Source: RHLJ01 sp965222205 (GTDB lineage: Bacteria; Bacteroidota; Rhodothermia; Balneolales; Balneolaceae). Taken from it: a stretch of 64,000 bases of DNA. Positions 56,140 to 64,000 of the stretch are shown here, one piece after another (the first letter of the stretch is position 1; every line of letters begins with the position of its first letter). Location of the stretch: NCBI GenBank assembly GCA_965222205.1, contig OZ244932.1, positions 2,356,001-2,420,000 on the forward strand. Reading direction: 5' to 3'. The notes under the pieces are model-generated. The model saw only the letters and a program-made list of their open reading frames with translations. It was not told the origin of the DNA and searched no databases. The translations under genes were made by a program, and so were the position numbers.

Positions 56140-57189
56140 TTAGTTTAAATAGCCCCTACTCTTTAACAATTCTGCATTCAAAATTGCCCCACCGGCTGCT
56201 CCACGAATGGTGTTATGTGCCATGCATACAAAGCTGATATCGAAAATCTCTGCTTTGCGAAGTCTACCCATGTGGAGCTGCATACCTCCCTCCTGATCGG
56301 CGTGGAGTCGTGGTTGGGGATAGTTTTCACGCTCGTGTAGCTTAATGGTTTCTTTAGGAGAGGATGGTAAATCCAGATGAGCAATTGGATTATTGAAATT
56401 CAGAACAGCTTCCTTTACCTCATCAATGCTTGAGGGTTTCTTCGTAAGCTTTACATTCACAGCAGCCATATGTCCGTTTAAAGTTGGAACGCGGGTGCAA
56501 GTCGCATCCACCGGATAGGAAGGTCTGACCAATTGATTACCATCTAGTTTTGCAAGTAATTTTTGTGTTTCGGGCGCAATTTTTGGTTCTTCTCCCCCAA
56601 TAAACGGAACTACATTTCCCAAAATATCCAGACTGGCTACACCGGGATAGCCTGCTCCTGAAATTGCCTGCATCGTGGTTACTTGCATAGCTTCAATTCC
56701 AAAAGCATCATAAATTGGTTTGAGTGCCATCGAAAGTGGAACAGCTACACAGTTCGGATTAGTAACAATCCATCCGTAACCATCTTCGGTAAAGGTTTGA
56801 GTCTTAATTAGCTTGATGTGATCGGGATTTACTTCCGGTACTAACAACGGCACAGTTGGATCCTGTCGGTAATTCTTAGCATTTGAGATCACCGGAATTC
56901 CTGCTCTCGCCAGAGCACCTTCAATTTCAGTAGCTACGGATGAATCCAGTCCGGAAAACGCGAAATCGACATTCTTAAATGAATCAGGAGTACAGGTAGA
57001 AACTGTCATTTCAGCAACAGAACCAGGAAGGTTAACATCTTCGATCCAGTTTGCTGCCTCTTTATACTTCTTTCCCGCCGAACGTTCTGATGCTCCGAGA
57101 GCTACGATTTCAAACCAGGGGTGTCCCTGTAATAAACGAATAAATTTTTGCCCAACTGCGCCCGTTGCGCCTAATATTCCGACTTTCAT
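56140..57189 (-). CDS. asd: Aspartate-semialdehyde dehydrogenase (archaeal/fungal-type)
   Basis: 349 aa. Reduces aspartyl phosphate to aspartate semialdehyde with NADPH, the branch point to Lys, Met, Thr and diaminopimelate. Rossmann start GILGATGAVGQKFIRLL; catalytic C147 in TNPNCVAVP; the active-site segment SGAGYPGVASLDILGN and the substrate block TCTRVPTLNGHMAAVNVKL. Length and motifs fit the subgroup found in archaea, fungi and some bacteria rather than E. coli-type Asd. No lysine or threonine genes lie alongside. Confidence 0.94.
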   Translation of the reverse strand: MKVGILGATGAVGQKFIRLLQGHPWFEIVALGASERSAGKKYKEAANWIEDVNLPGSVAEMTVSTCTPDSFKNVDFAFSGLDSSVATEIEGALARAGIPVISNAKNYRQDPTVPLLVPEVNPDHIKLIKTQTFTEDGYGWIVTNPNCVAVPLSMALKPIYDAFGIEAMQVTTMQAISGAGYPGVASLDILGNVVPFIGGEEPKIAPETQKLLAKLDGNQLVRPSYPVDATCTRVPTLNGHMAAVNVKLTKKPSSIDEVKEAVLNFNNPIAHLDLPSSPKETIKLHERENYPQPRLHADQEGGMQLHMGRLRKAEIFDISFVCMAHNTIRGAAGGAILNAELLKSRGYLN

Positions 57190-57235
57190 GGTACAATTAA
57201 GAATTAAGTGAATGAGTGTGAGCCTTTAAGATAGT

Positions 57236-57307
57236 CACAAAGGCACTCAGGCACACAGACTTTTTTAACTTTGTGCCTTTGTTCCTCTGTGCCTGAGTTC
57301 CTAAATC
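57236..57307. repeat. Quasi-palindrome of shuffled words in a divergent promoter gap
   Basis: CACAAAGGCACTCAGGCACACAG faces TTTGTGCCTTTGTTCCTCTGTGCCTGAG. The same two words (ACAAAGGCAC and CTCAGGCACACAG) are present on both arms but in different order, so several alternative hairpins are possible. It lies between asd and glyS, where both promoters must be. Confidence 0.6.
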
Positions 57308-57356
57308 CTTATCTTCACTGCTCATTTAGAACTCACTAACCGAAGACCTGTTTTTC

Positions 57357-58808
57357 ATGTCGAATTTAGACAGCCTGGACAAAATTGTTTCCCTAGCCAA
57401 AGCACGTGGCTTTATCTTTCAATCCTCAGAAATTTATGGCGGATTAAGCGCCGTATACGATTACGGTCCCTTGGGTGTGGAGCTGAAACGAAACATCCGC
57501 AACGCTTGGTGGAAAGAAATGACCAGACGCCATGATAATATCGTTGGGGTTGATGCTGCCATTTTCATGCACCCAAAAGTATGGGAAGCATCGGGTCACG
57601 TTGCCGGATTCAACGATCCGATGATTGACGATAAGCAGTCGAAGAAGCGATACCGTGCGGACATGATCATCGAACAGCACATTCTGAAGCTGGAAAAAGA
57701 TGGCAAAACCGATAAAGCAGCTGAGCTGCAAGAGTTACTCGATACCTCGGGAACACGGAAAAGCCTGACGGAAGACTTGTACGACATAATCATAGAAAAT
57801 GAAATTCGGGCACCTGAATCAGGGGCTTTTGACTGGACCGAAGTTCGACAGTTTAATCTGATGTTTAAAACGGCATTTGGAGCAACTGCATCTGAAGATG
57901 ATGCGGTGTATTTACGACCGGAAACTGCTCAGGGAATTTTCGTGAACTATAAAAACGTGATGGATACCAGTCGCGTTTCAGTGCCTTTTGGAATTGCTCA
58001 AACCGGTAAAGCTTTCCGAAATGAGGTGGTTGCCCGACAGTTTGTATTCCGTATGCGTGAGTTCGAACAAATGGAAATGCAATACTTTGTAGAGCCGGGA
58101 ACCGATGCCGATGCTTATAAGGAATGGAAAGAAAAACGAGTAGCATGGCACAAAAGCATTGGAATCCGCGAAGAGAATCTGAGATTTCTTCCTCACCCGG
58201 AAGATAAACTCGCTCATTATGCACTTGCTGCGGATGATATTCAATATCAGTTCCCGATTGGCTGGCAGGAAGTGGAAGGAATTCATAACCGTTCTGATTT
58301 TGACCTGACCCAGCATCAGGAATTCTCGGGCAAAAAGCTCGACTATTTCGATCAAAAAAATAACAAACGCTATACTCCGTATGTGATTGAGACTTCTATT
58401 GGTCTTGACCGCTGTACCCTTATGGTGCTTTGTGATGCGTACCGAGAGGAAGAAGTGGATGGAGACAAACGAGTTGTTCTGAAAATGCACCCAAAACTAG
58501 CTCCGATTCAGGTTGGGGTATTCCCTCTGATTAAGAAAGAACCACTTCAGGATCTGGCTCACAAGATTGATGCAGACCTTCGGGAAGAATTCTCAGTTCA
58601 ATATGATGAATCCGGTTCTATCGGAAAGCGTTATCGCCGACTGGATGAAGCCGGGACTCCGTTCTGTATTACGGTAGATTTCGATACCATCGAGAAAGAC
58701 AATCAGGTTACCATCCGATACAGAGATGATATGAGTCAAGTTCGTATTCCTGCCGAAAAAGTAGCTGATGCTGTTCGGGATGGGATTAAGGATTGGAAGG
58801 CGGAGTAG
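57357..58808 (+). CDS. glyS: Glycyl-tRNA synthetase (dimeric alpha2 type)
   Basis: 483 aa. Class II aminoacyl-tRNA synthetase charging tRNA-Gly. The eukaryote/archaea-like dimeric form: LVSLAKARGFIFQSSEIYGG at the N-terminus, motif 2 region GIAQTGKAFRNEVVARQFVFRMREFEQMEMQYF, motif 3 ETSIGLDRCTLMVLCDAY, and the C-terminal anticodon domain (about 385-483, LAPIQVGVFPLIKKE). Single-gene form, so no separate alpha and beta subunit genes are expected. Stands alone, divergent from asd and convergent with purL. Confidence 0.96.
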   Translation: MSNLDSLDKIVSLAKARGFIFQSSEIYGGLSAVYDYGPLGVELKRNIRNAWWKEMTRRHDNIVGVDAAIFMHPKVWEASGHVAGFNDPMIDDKQSKKRYRADMIIEQHILKLEKDGKTDKAAELQELLDTSGTRKSLTEDLYDIIIENEIRAPESGAFDWTEVRQFNLMFKTAFGATASEDDAVYLRPETAQGIFVNYKNVMDTSRVSVPFGIAQTGKAFRNEVVARQFVFRMREFEQMEMQYFVEPGTDADAYKEWKEKRVAWHKSIGIREENLRFLPHPEDKLAHYALAADDIQYQFPIGWQEVEGIHNRSDFDLTQHQEFSGKKLDYFDQKNNKRYTPYVIETSIGLDRCTLMVLCDAYREEEVDGDKRVVLKMHPKLAPIQVGVFPLIKKEPLQDLAHKIDADLREEFSVQYDESGSIGKRYRRLDEAGTPFCITVDFDTIEKDNQVTIRYRDDMSQVRIPAEKVADAVRDGIKDWKAE

Positions 58809-58855
58809 TTTAAATACTACCGTATTCTTTTCAGTTGTATTGCTGAATTAGCCCC

Positions 58856-61081
58856 CTAAACATCCATCGCTTTAGGAATTACACTCTCGTAGGTGTCTTT
58901 CATCTCGGAAACATCAAGCTTACCGATGCCTTCCAGATTTAGTTTAGTGCCCACGACCTGACCTAAATTAATGATCGGAATCCCTGCGTCTTTAAAGTGA
59001 CTAATAGTTATTTCCAAATCATTTTGAGCTACGGTAATCACAACACCGGATTGAGATTCACTGAATAAAACTTCGTGCTGCGAACCGGCAAATGAACCAA
59101 CATTAATAGTTGCACCGATCCCTCCATAAATTGCCATTTCAGCAATAGTAATTGCAAGACCACCATCAGAAATGTCATGGGCTGCTGTGACGAATCCTGA
59201 CTTAATAGCTGCCAGTAACGACTCCTGGAGCTTCACTTCAAATTCGATATCCAGTTCCGGAGAGTCGCCCATGTTTAGTCCATGAATCACTTTCAGATAC
59301 TCGGTTGCACCTAATCCTTTACGATCAGCTCCGATGTAGAGTACAACATCGCCGTCAGTTTTAAAGTCAGGAGTTGTTGTATGCTTCTCCACATCTTCAA
59401 TCAATCCAAGCATCCCAATAATTGGCGAAGGGAAAATAGCTGAATCAGGATTTTCATTATAAAAACTCACGTTTCCACCAGTCACGGGGGTATTCAAAGC
59501 TTTACAGGCATCACCCATTCCTTTTAGTGCTTCTTTAAATGTCCAGTATACTTCCGGCTTGTATGGGTTACCGAAATTCAGGCAGTTGGTGATTGCCAAT
59601 GGTCGTCCCCCGGAACAAACCACGTTTCGTGCAGACTCAATTACGGCGATCTGCCCGCCACGTCGAGGATTTAAATACACATATCGGCCATTACAATCAG
59701 TTTTTGCTACCAAGCCCCGCTTCGTCCCCTTAATTCGGATTACACCAGAATCTGAAGCTCCGGGAGGAGTTACCGTATTTGTTCGTACGGTTGTATCATA
59801 CTGCTCATGCACCCATTTCTTGGAGGCGATGTTAGGGGAGTTCAGTAATTTCTTAATGGTATCGATGTGATCATCAGGATGATCCAGTGAACTCACATCA
59901 AAATTCTGAGTTTCTTCGAGGTAAGCAGGTTTTCTCGTCTCACGTATATATTGAGGGGCTCCACCACCAAGAACCAAATGTTCAGCCGGAATTTCAGCTT
60001 TAATTTCACCTTCTTTCATGTAGGTGACTTTATCACCATCCACAACTTCACCAATTACTACTCCGTGAAGGTCCCACTTTTCGTAGATGTCAATGATTTC
60101 CTGCTCACGCCCCTTTTCAGAAACAATTAGCATGCGCTCCTGACTTTCTGAAAGAAGTAGTTCATAAGCGGTCATTCCGTCCTCACGTGCCGGTACTTTA
60201 TCAAGATCAACCAACATTCCCTGCTCGCCTTTAGCGGTCATTTCACTGGTTGAGCATGCAATACCTGCCGCTCCCATATCCTGCATCCCAATAACAGCGC
60301 CGGTTTTCAAAGCTTCCAGACTGGCTTCGAGTAGTAATTTTTCTGTGAACGGATCACCTACCTGAACACTTGGTCGCTTTGCTTCACTCTCTTCGCTGAT
60401 CTCTTCCGAGGCAAAGGTTGCTCCATGAATTCCATCCCGACCGGTACTTGCTCCTACAATTATCACAGGATTTCCAATTCCTTTAGCAATCGCAGAAGCC
60501 GTTTCTCCTGCTTTCACAATTCCAATACTCATCGCATTCACCAGAGGATTCCCTTGGTAGCTCTCATCAAAATAAACTTCCCCTGCAATCACAGGTACAC
60601 CAAACGAATTCCCATAATCGCCAATACCCCGAACAACTCCATCCAACAGAAAGCGTACACGAGGTTCATCCATGCTACCAAATCGGAGAGAATTCAAACT
60701 TGCAATCGGCCGGGCACCCATCGTAAAAATATCTCTGTGAATTCCACCAACTCCGGTTGCCGCTCCCTGATAGGGCTCAACTGCAGAGGGGTGATTATGA
60801 CTCTCAATTTTGAAAGCACAACCAAGGCCATCTCCGATGTCAACAAGTCCGGCATTTTCTTCGCCGGCTGCAACTAACAGATGTTCTCCATCTCTTGGTA
60901 ATTTTTTAAGCTCTATGATTGAGTTTTTATAGGAACAATGCTCACTCCACATCACGGAATAAACACCCAACTCGGTAAAGGTAGGCACCCGACCAAGACG
61001 GGTTTTAATCATTTCAAATTCTTCTTCGTTTAATCCGTGCTCGAGAGCAAGTTCGAGCGTTATTTCTGGTTCTTGAGCCAT
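58856..61081 (-). CDS. purL: Phosphoribosylformylglycinamidine synthase subunit PurL
   Basis: 741 aa from the ATG at 61081 (MAQEPEITLELALEHGL); a longer frame from 61162 adds 27 residues unlike the family. Converts FGAR to FGAM with ATP and ammonia in purine synthesis. This is the small PurL that works with PurQ and PurS. Motifs: YSVMWSEHCSYKNS, KIESHNHPSAVEPYQGAATGVGGIHRD (ATP/metal site), GMQDMGAAGIACSTSEM, and the second-half GGRPLAITNCLNFGNP and TAAHDISDGGLA. purS and purQ are not in the window. Confidence 0.96.
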   Translation of the reverse strand: MAQEPEITLELALEHGLNEEEFEMIKTRLGRVPTFTELGVYSVMWSEHCSYKNSIIELKKLPRDGEHLLVAAGEENAGLVDIGDGLGCAFKIESHNHPSAVEPYQGAATGVGGIHRDIFTMGARPIASLNSLRFGSMDEPRVRFLLDGVVRGIGDYGNSFGVPVIAGEVYFDESYQGNPLVNAMSIGIVKAGETASAIAKGIGNPVIIVGASTGRDGIHGATFASEEISEESEAKRPSVQVGDPFTEKLLLEASLEALKTGAVIGMQDMGAAGIACSTSEMTAKGEQGMLVDLDKVPAREDGMTAYELLLSESQERMLIVSEKGREQEIIDIYEKWDLHGVVIGEVVDGDKVTYMKEGEIKAEIPAEHLVLGGGAPQYIRETRKPAYLEETQNFDVSSLDHPDDHIDTIKKLLNSPNIASKKWVHEQYDTTVRTNTVTPPGASDSGVIRIKGTKRGLVAKTDCNGRYVYLNPRRGGQIAVIESARNVVCSGGRPLAITNCLNFGNPYKPEVYWTFKEALKGMGDACKALNTPVTGGNVSFYNENPDSAIFPSPIIGMLGLIEDVEKHTTTPDFKTDGDVVLYIGADRKGLGATEYLKVIHGLNMGDSPELDIEFEVKLQESLLAAIKSGFVTAAHDISDGGLAITIAEMAIYGGIGATINVGSFAGSQHEVLFSESQSGVVITVAQNDLEITISHFKDAGIPIINLGQVVGTKLNLEGIGKLDVSEMKDTYESVIPKAMDV

Positions 61082-61306
61082 GAATGCAGCAGAGTGTGAG
61101 GTTAATTTTGAGAAAGCTAAAAGTACGAGCTTTTTAGAAAAGATGAGGGAGATGTTTTCCACATGAATTGTGGATAAAGTAGAAAATTACTTCCTCTTTC
61201 AGAGCTCCACACTTCTAGAGTAACCTGGACAGTCTTAAGTAGATCCGCATTAGAAATTAGAATGGAAAAAGTGAATAGAAGGATCAGCGTCCCGCCAAAT
61301 GGCGAG

Positions 61307-61373
61307 GAATAAATCCCGACCGGAAGAAAGCCATACGCTGTCGATTAACGACAATGGACCATTGGATTTATTC
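61307..61373. repeat. Composite REP-like hairpin
   Basis: GAATAAATCC (61307-61316) pairs with GGATTTATTC (61364-61373). Inside are CCAT/ATGG and TGTCG/CGACA (61339-61343 and 61349-61353), making a long imperfect stem-loop. It sits in the non-coding stretch 61082-61570, which otherwise shows no gene. Confidence 0.65.
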
Positions 61374-61422
61374 AGCTGATGTTTCATGAACACCATTCTA
61401 ATTTCGTAGCGGAGAGTTTTTG

Positions 61423-61446
61423 GTTCTTTTGTCGGAACAAAAGAAC
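61423..61446. repeat. Hairpin GTTCTTTTGT/ACAAAAGAAC
   Basis: Perfect 10-bp stem with 4-nt loop CGGA. A common type of dispersed intergenic hairpin in this group (recall). It has no T-run and does not neighbour a gene end closely. Confidence 0.6.
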
Positions 61447-61570
61447 AAGAATTACATTTTAAAAAACCTTGACTCGTTTCGTGAGATCCTGAAACTTCCT
61501 AAGGAATGTCTTTGGTAAAGTCCAGGATTGTAGATGACAGAGTTAAAAAATCAGTTATTCCCATGTTACT

Positions 61571-61930
61571 ATGAATAGATCGCTAAAATTTATCTCCTGC
61601 CTTGGAATTTTTGTTTCCGGTTTTCTAACGTACGGATTAGTTTGGGAAACTTTTGATTTCGTTCAGCGGCCTGAAGTATATCATCAAGTCTACCATTTTG
61701 GAGGAAGCTCCTTTAAATGGAAACACACCTCAAACTTCACTTTTATTCTTTCCAACCTTATCACCAGTTTAATTTCAATTTGCTATATAGTAGGCTCATT
61801 AATCTTTCTTTTTAGACTTAAACAGAAGAAAAAACTTCGCTACTCTCTTCTCTTCATTGAAATCTCCACAATCCTTCATGCCGTTTATTGGTACTACCAA
61901 TGGTATCTGATTGGATACGATCATTTTTAG
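61571..61930 (+). CDS. Small hypothetical membrane protein
   Basis: 119 aa, not recognised. Hydrophobic segments at about 8-26, 57-80 and 88-112, with aromatic-rich loops (YHQVYHFGGSSFKWKH) and the tail HAVYWYYQWYLIGYDHF. No catalytic motif. It stands alone on the plus strand 130 nt before the rrf2-ccoI pair; the gap and the palindrome there argue that it is not in that operon. A Rrf2-linked role cannot be excluded. Confidence 0.65.
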   Translation: MNRSLKFISCLGIFVSGFLTYGLVWETFDFVQRPEVYHQVYHFGGSSFKWKHTSNFTFILSNLITSLISICYIVGSLIFLFRLKQKKKLRYSLLFIEISTILHAVYWYYQWYLIGYDHF

Positions 61931-62005
61931 ATTTCTCACGTCCTTTCGACATCACAAAATCCTGAAGAATTCTCGATCTATCATTGCATTTAATTTTGAA
62001 CATGC

Positions 62006-62049
62006 TTAAAATCTAATATCGATATTCGAATATGGATATTAGATTTTAA
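62006..62049. promoter_or_regulatory. 44-bp near-perfect palindrome, probable Rrf2 operator
   Basis: Arms TTAAAATCTAATATC (62006-62020) and GATATTAGATTTTAA (62035-62049) pair perfectly. The centre, GATATTCGAATATG, pairs too except for one G-G mismatch. The right edge is 10 nt before the rrf2 start codon, so binding would block its transcription. Dimeric Rrf2 regulators bind AT-rich palindromes, so autoregulation is likely (inference). Confidence 0.75.
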
Positions 62050-62059
62050 CTAACTATTT

Positions 62060-62515
62060 ATGAAACTCGTTTCACAGGGTGCTCAGTATGCTATTTCGGC
62101 AATAATCGCCATTTCTAAACATCCAAGTGATGTTATTTCTGCAGCGGAATTATCCAAATCTTTAAACTGTCCCGCAGCTTATCTCTCCCAGATTTTATCG
62201 AAACTTAAAGCGCCGGGGATTCTTGGTTCTCAACGCGGACTAAATGGTGGTGTATTTCTTGCCAGACCGGTCGAAGATATTTCTGTGTATGATGTTATTG
62301 CCGCAATAGATGGAGAGGTGTTCTTCTCATCTTGTTTTATGGGTATAGAGGGATGTGGCCATATTGAACCGTGTCCTTTTCATAATTTTTGGTCGGCTAA
62401 ACGCGAGGAAATTAAACAATGGCTACAGGAAACTTCTTTTGACGATGCAGAAAAACTAATGAGTCAGGCTTGGTTTAAAGAAAGACTTTCTTTTTCTTTC
62501 GGAGCAGTAGTTTAA
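62060..62515 (+). CDS. Rrf2 family transcriptional regulator (Fe-S type)
   Basis: 151 aa. N-terminal winged helix (VSQGAQYAISAIIAISKHP, recognition helix around LNCPAAYLSQILSKLKAPGIL, wing GSQRGLNGGVFLARP) followed by three cysteines C92, C99 and C105 in SCFMGIEGCGHIEPC. The spacing resembles NsrR/IscR/RsrR, so an Fe-S cluster sensing NO, oxygen or redox state is likely. Its own operator is the palindrome just upstream. The stop TAA overlaps the next ATG (TAATG), tying it to a cytochrome-oxidase copper pump. Confidence 0.92.
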   Translation: MKLVSQGAQYAISAIIAISKHPSDVISAAELSKSLNCPAAYLSQILSKLKAPGILGSQRGLNGGVFLARPVEDISVYDVIAAIDGEVFFSSCFMGIEGCGHIEPCPFHNFWSAKREEIKQWLQETSFDDAEKLMSQAWFKERLSFSFGAVV

Positions 62516-64000
62516 TGCAGCAAAAAGTCCTCATAGAAAAAGAATCCTGCTTTCACTGTGGTGAAGATGTAAGGGGAACCGTTTTTAGTTATGAGGATAA
62601 AGTGTTTTGTTGCGATGGTTGTAAAACTGTTTTCCAGCTCCTGAACGAGAATGACCTCTGTACTTATTATGCTCTGGATGAACAACCCGGAAAAACAATT
62701 AAGACCGGGATCGAGCGCAAGCGATTTGAGTACCTGAAAGATCTTGATGTTCAGCATAAACTAGTCGATTTCAAGAACGGATCCACTGCTTCTATTACTT
62801 TTTTTGTTCCCAACATCCATTGCACCTCCTGTGTATGGCTCCTTGAAAACCTCCATAATATTGATCAGGGAATCCTAAAGGGAACCGTAAATTTTATGAA
62901 GAGAACTGTTACTCTGGTTTTCAATGAATCTCAAACTGATTTACGATCTGTAGTAGAACTCCTCACCACAATTGGATATGAACCAGATTTAAAACTGGAA
63001 CAACTCAAAGAGGAAAAAACAAGCACTATTGAACGAAGCCTTTGGCTTAAGCTTGGTGTAGCCGGTTTTTGTTTCGGGAACATCATGTTGTTCAGTTTCC
63101 CGGAATATCTCAAAATGGATCAATCCGGTTCTTCCGAAATGTTTCGCTACTTTTTTGGGGCATTGAATATTACCCTGGCACTTCCGGTTCTTTTTTTTAG
63201 TGGAATTGACTATCTGAAATCTGCCTGGGCAGCTCTTAGCCAGAAAGGAATCAATCTGGACGTACCTATTTCAATTGGGATCTTGGCTCTTTTTGGCAGA
63301 AGCCTGTATGAAATTCTTAGCGGAACCGGAGCAGGGTATTTTGACTCTTTCACCGGCTTCATTTTCTTTTTATTGATTGGAAAAGTGGTACAAAAGAAAA
63401 CCTTCGATCAGCTCTCTTTTGATAGAGATTACAAGTCGTACCTCCCAATCTCTGTTATTCGTCTTCAACAAAATAAAGAGCAATCTATTCCTGTAAGTAA
63501 ACTTGAGATCGGAGATCATGTGCTTATCCGAAATCAGGAACTTGTACCTGCTGATTCTATTAATATGACTGAATCTATAGATATAGATTACAGTTTCATT
63601 ACGGGTGAATCTGATCCGGTAACATTAAGCTGGGGAGAACAGGTTTTCGCAGGGGGAAAAATAATCGGTCAAACAGCCGAACTCGTTATCTCCAAAAAAG
63701 TTGAGCATAGCTATCTCACCCAGCTTTGGGAGAATGAGTCATTCAAATCGCCCAAAAGGCATAACCTGAGCTCATTCGCTGACCGTATCAGTCCGTACTT
63801 TACCTTTACAGTGATTGCAATTGCGTTGGCATCACTTTTAGTCTGGCTTCAGATTGCTCCTTCTCAGGCATTCAATATTTTTACAGCGGTACTCATTGTA
63901 GCCTGTCCGTGTGCTTTGGCTCTTTCTACTCCATTTACACTCGGCTCTACTGTGAATATCCTGGCTGCGAATGGATTCTATCTGAAAAATACATCCGTTG
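62515..64000 (+). CDS. ccoI: CcoI-type heavy-metal P1B-ATPase (runs off window)
   Basis: The first 495 residues are present. N-terminal Cys domain: C12 and C15 (CFHC), C32, C33 and C36 (CCDGC), the metal-binding region typical of oxidase-linked pumps. HMA-like motif IHCTSC (residues 101-106), then helices from about 155, actuator motif TGES (363-366) and the metal-site helix ACPCALALSTPF with C464-P-C466. The DKTGT phosphorylation loop lies beyond the window. CcoI/FixI proteins supply copper to cbb3 oxidase; cco structural genes would be expected downstream. It is coupled by TAATG to the Rrf2 gene. Confidence 0.93.
   Translation, partial: MQQKVLIEKESCFHCGEDVRGTVFSYEDKVFCCDGCKTVFQLLNENDLCTYYALDEQPGKTIKTGIERKRFEYLKDLDVQHKLVDFKNGSTASITFFVPNIHCTSCVWLLENLHNIDQGILKGTVNFMKRTVTLVFNESQTDLRSVVELLTTIGYEPDLKLEQLKEEKTSTIERSLWLKLGVAGFCFGNIMLFSFPEYLKMDQSGSSEMFRYFFGALNITLALPVLFFSGIDYLKSAWAALSQKGINLDVPISIGILALFGRSLYEILSGTGAGYFDSFTGFIFFLLIGKVVQKKTFDQLSFDRDYKSYLPISVIRLQQNKEQSIPVSKLEIGDHVLIRNQELVPADSINMTESIDIDYSFITGESDPVTLSWGEQVFAGGKIIGQTAELVISKKVEHSYLTQLWENESFKSPKRHNLSSFADRISPYFTFTVIAIALASLLVWLQIAPSQAFNIFTAVLIVACPCALALSTPFTLGSTVNILAANGFYLKNTSV

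Noticed and set aside
57978..58490. 170-aa minus-strand frame within glyS
   Set aside because: Fully antisense to catalytic motifs of glycyl-tRNA synthetase; codon mirror only.
60425..60877. 150-aa plus-strand frame within purL
   Set aside because: Antisense to conserved PurL motifs, with a His/Asn/Arg-rich composition typical of shadow frames.
61082..61162. N-terminal extension of PurL (27 aa)
   Set aside because: The sequence MENISLIFSKKLVLLAFSKL looks like a signal peptide but PurL is cytoplasmic; the ATG at 61081 matches the family start.

Overview
The window reads as ordinary chromosome of a Bacteroidota/Balneolota-type bacterium, most like the Balneolales (inference, no search was run). 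Pointers are long arrays of 780-820 aa FtsX/MacB-type permeases, DUF3078 and DUF2851 proteins, a TonB-dependent receptor, a lamin-tail surface protein with a C-terminal FlgD/gliding-type domain, a tRNA without encoded CCA, and A-rich spacers with little Shine-Dalgarno signal before the start codons.

Layout. (1) 1-20726, plus strand: nine consecutive double-unit FtsX-like permeases (the first cut by the window edge) followed by one ATP-binding protein, probably one or two transcription units. (2) 20784-25641: rnhA and pyrF (minus), then an exported beta-propeller/amidohydrolase fusion (plus). (3) 25723-28464, minus: a ferrous-iron uptake operon of a Cys-rich FeoA-like protein, FeoA, FeoB and a 49-aa FeoB-associated Cys-rich membrane peptide. 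(4) 28531-34004, minus: an unknown protein, the ion-pumping pyrophosphatase hppA with a clear terminator, pth, rplY/ctc, prs and tRNA-Gln(TTG). (5) 34055-39407: a DUF2851 and YtxH pair (minus), a PyrR-like phosphoribosyltransferase, two tandem DUF3078 proteins and a PLP decarboxylase (plus). (6) 39404-49478: exported RidA, an ALDH7-type aldehyde dehydrogenase, a SpoU RNA methylase, PIN-PhoH, an S9 peptidase, a class I amidotransferase and a TonB-dependent receptor. (7) 49543-56120: a 1389-aa lamin-tail protein, a two-gene paralogous pair of unknown function, a repeat-rich 549-bp spacer (9 x 7-bp tandem repeat, a possible gene remnant, a MITE-like palindromic element, REP-like hairpins) and an AT-rich orphan membrane gene. 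(8) 56140-64000: asd, glyS, purL, a small membrane protein, and an Rrf2 regulator translationally coupled to a CcoI-type copper P-type ATPase that runs off the right edge.

The strongest less-ordinary signals are the 9:1 permease:ATPase array, a 44-bp palindrome with one mismatched pair immediately upstream of the rrf2-ccoI pair, a FeoA-like protein with a five-cysteine cluster, the unknown paralogous pair at 54 kb, and the fact that many intergenic gaps carry quasi-palindromes built from short repeated words. No CRISPR array, phage, transposase or recognisable defence system was seen. Most of the window is housekeeping.
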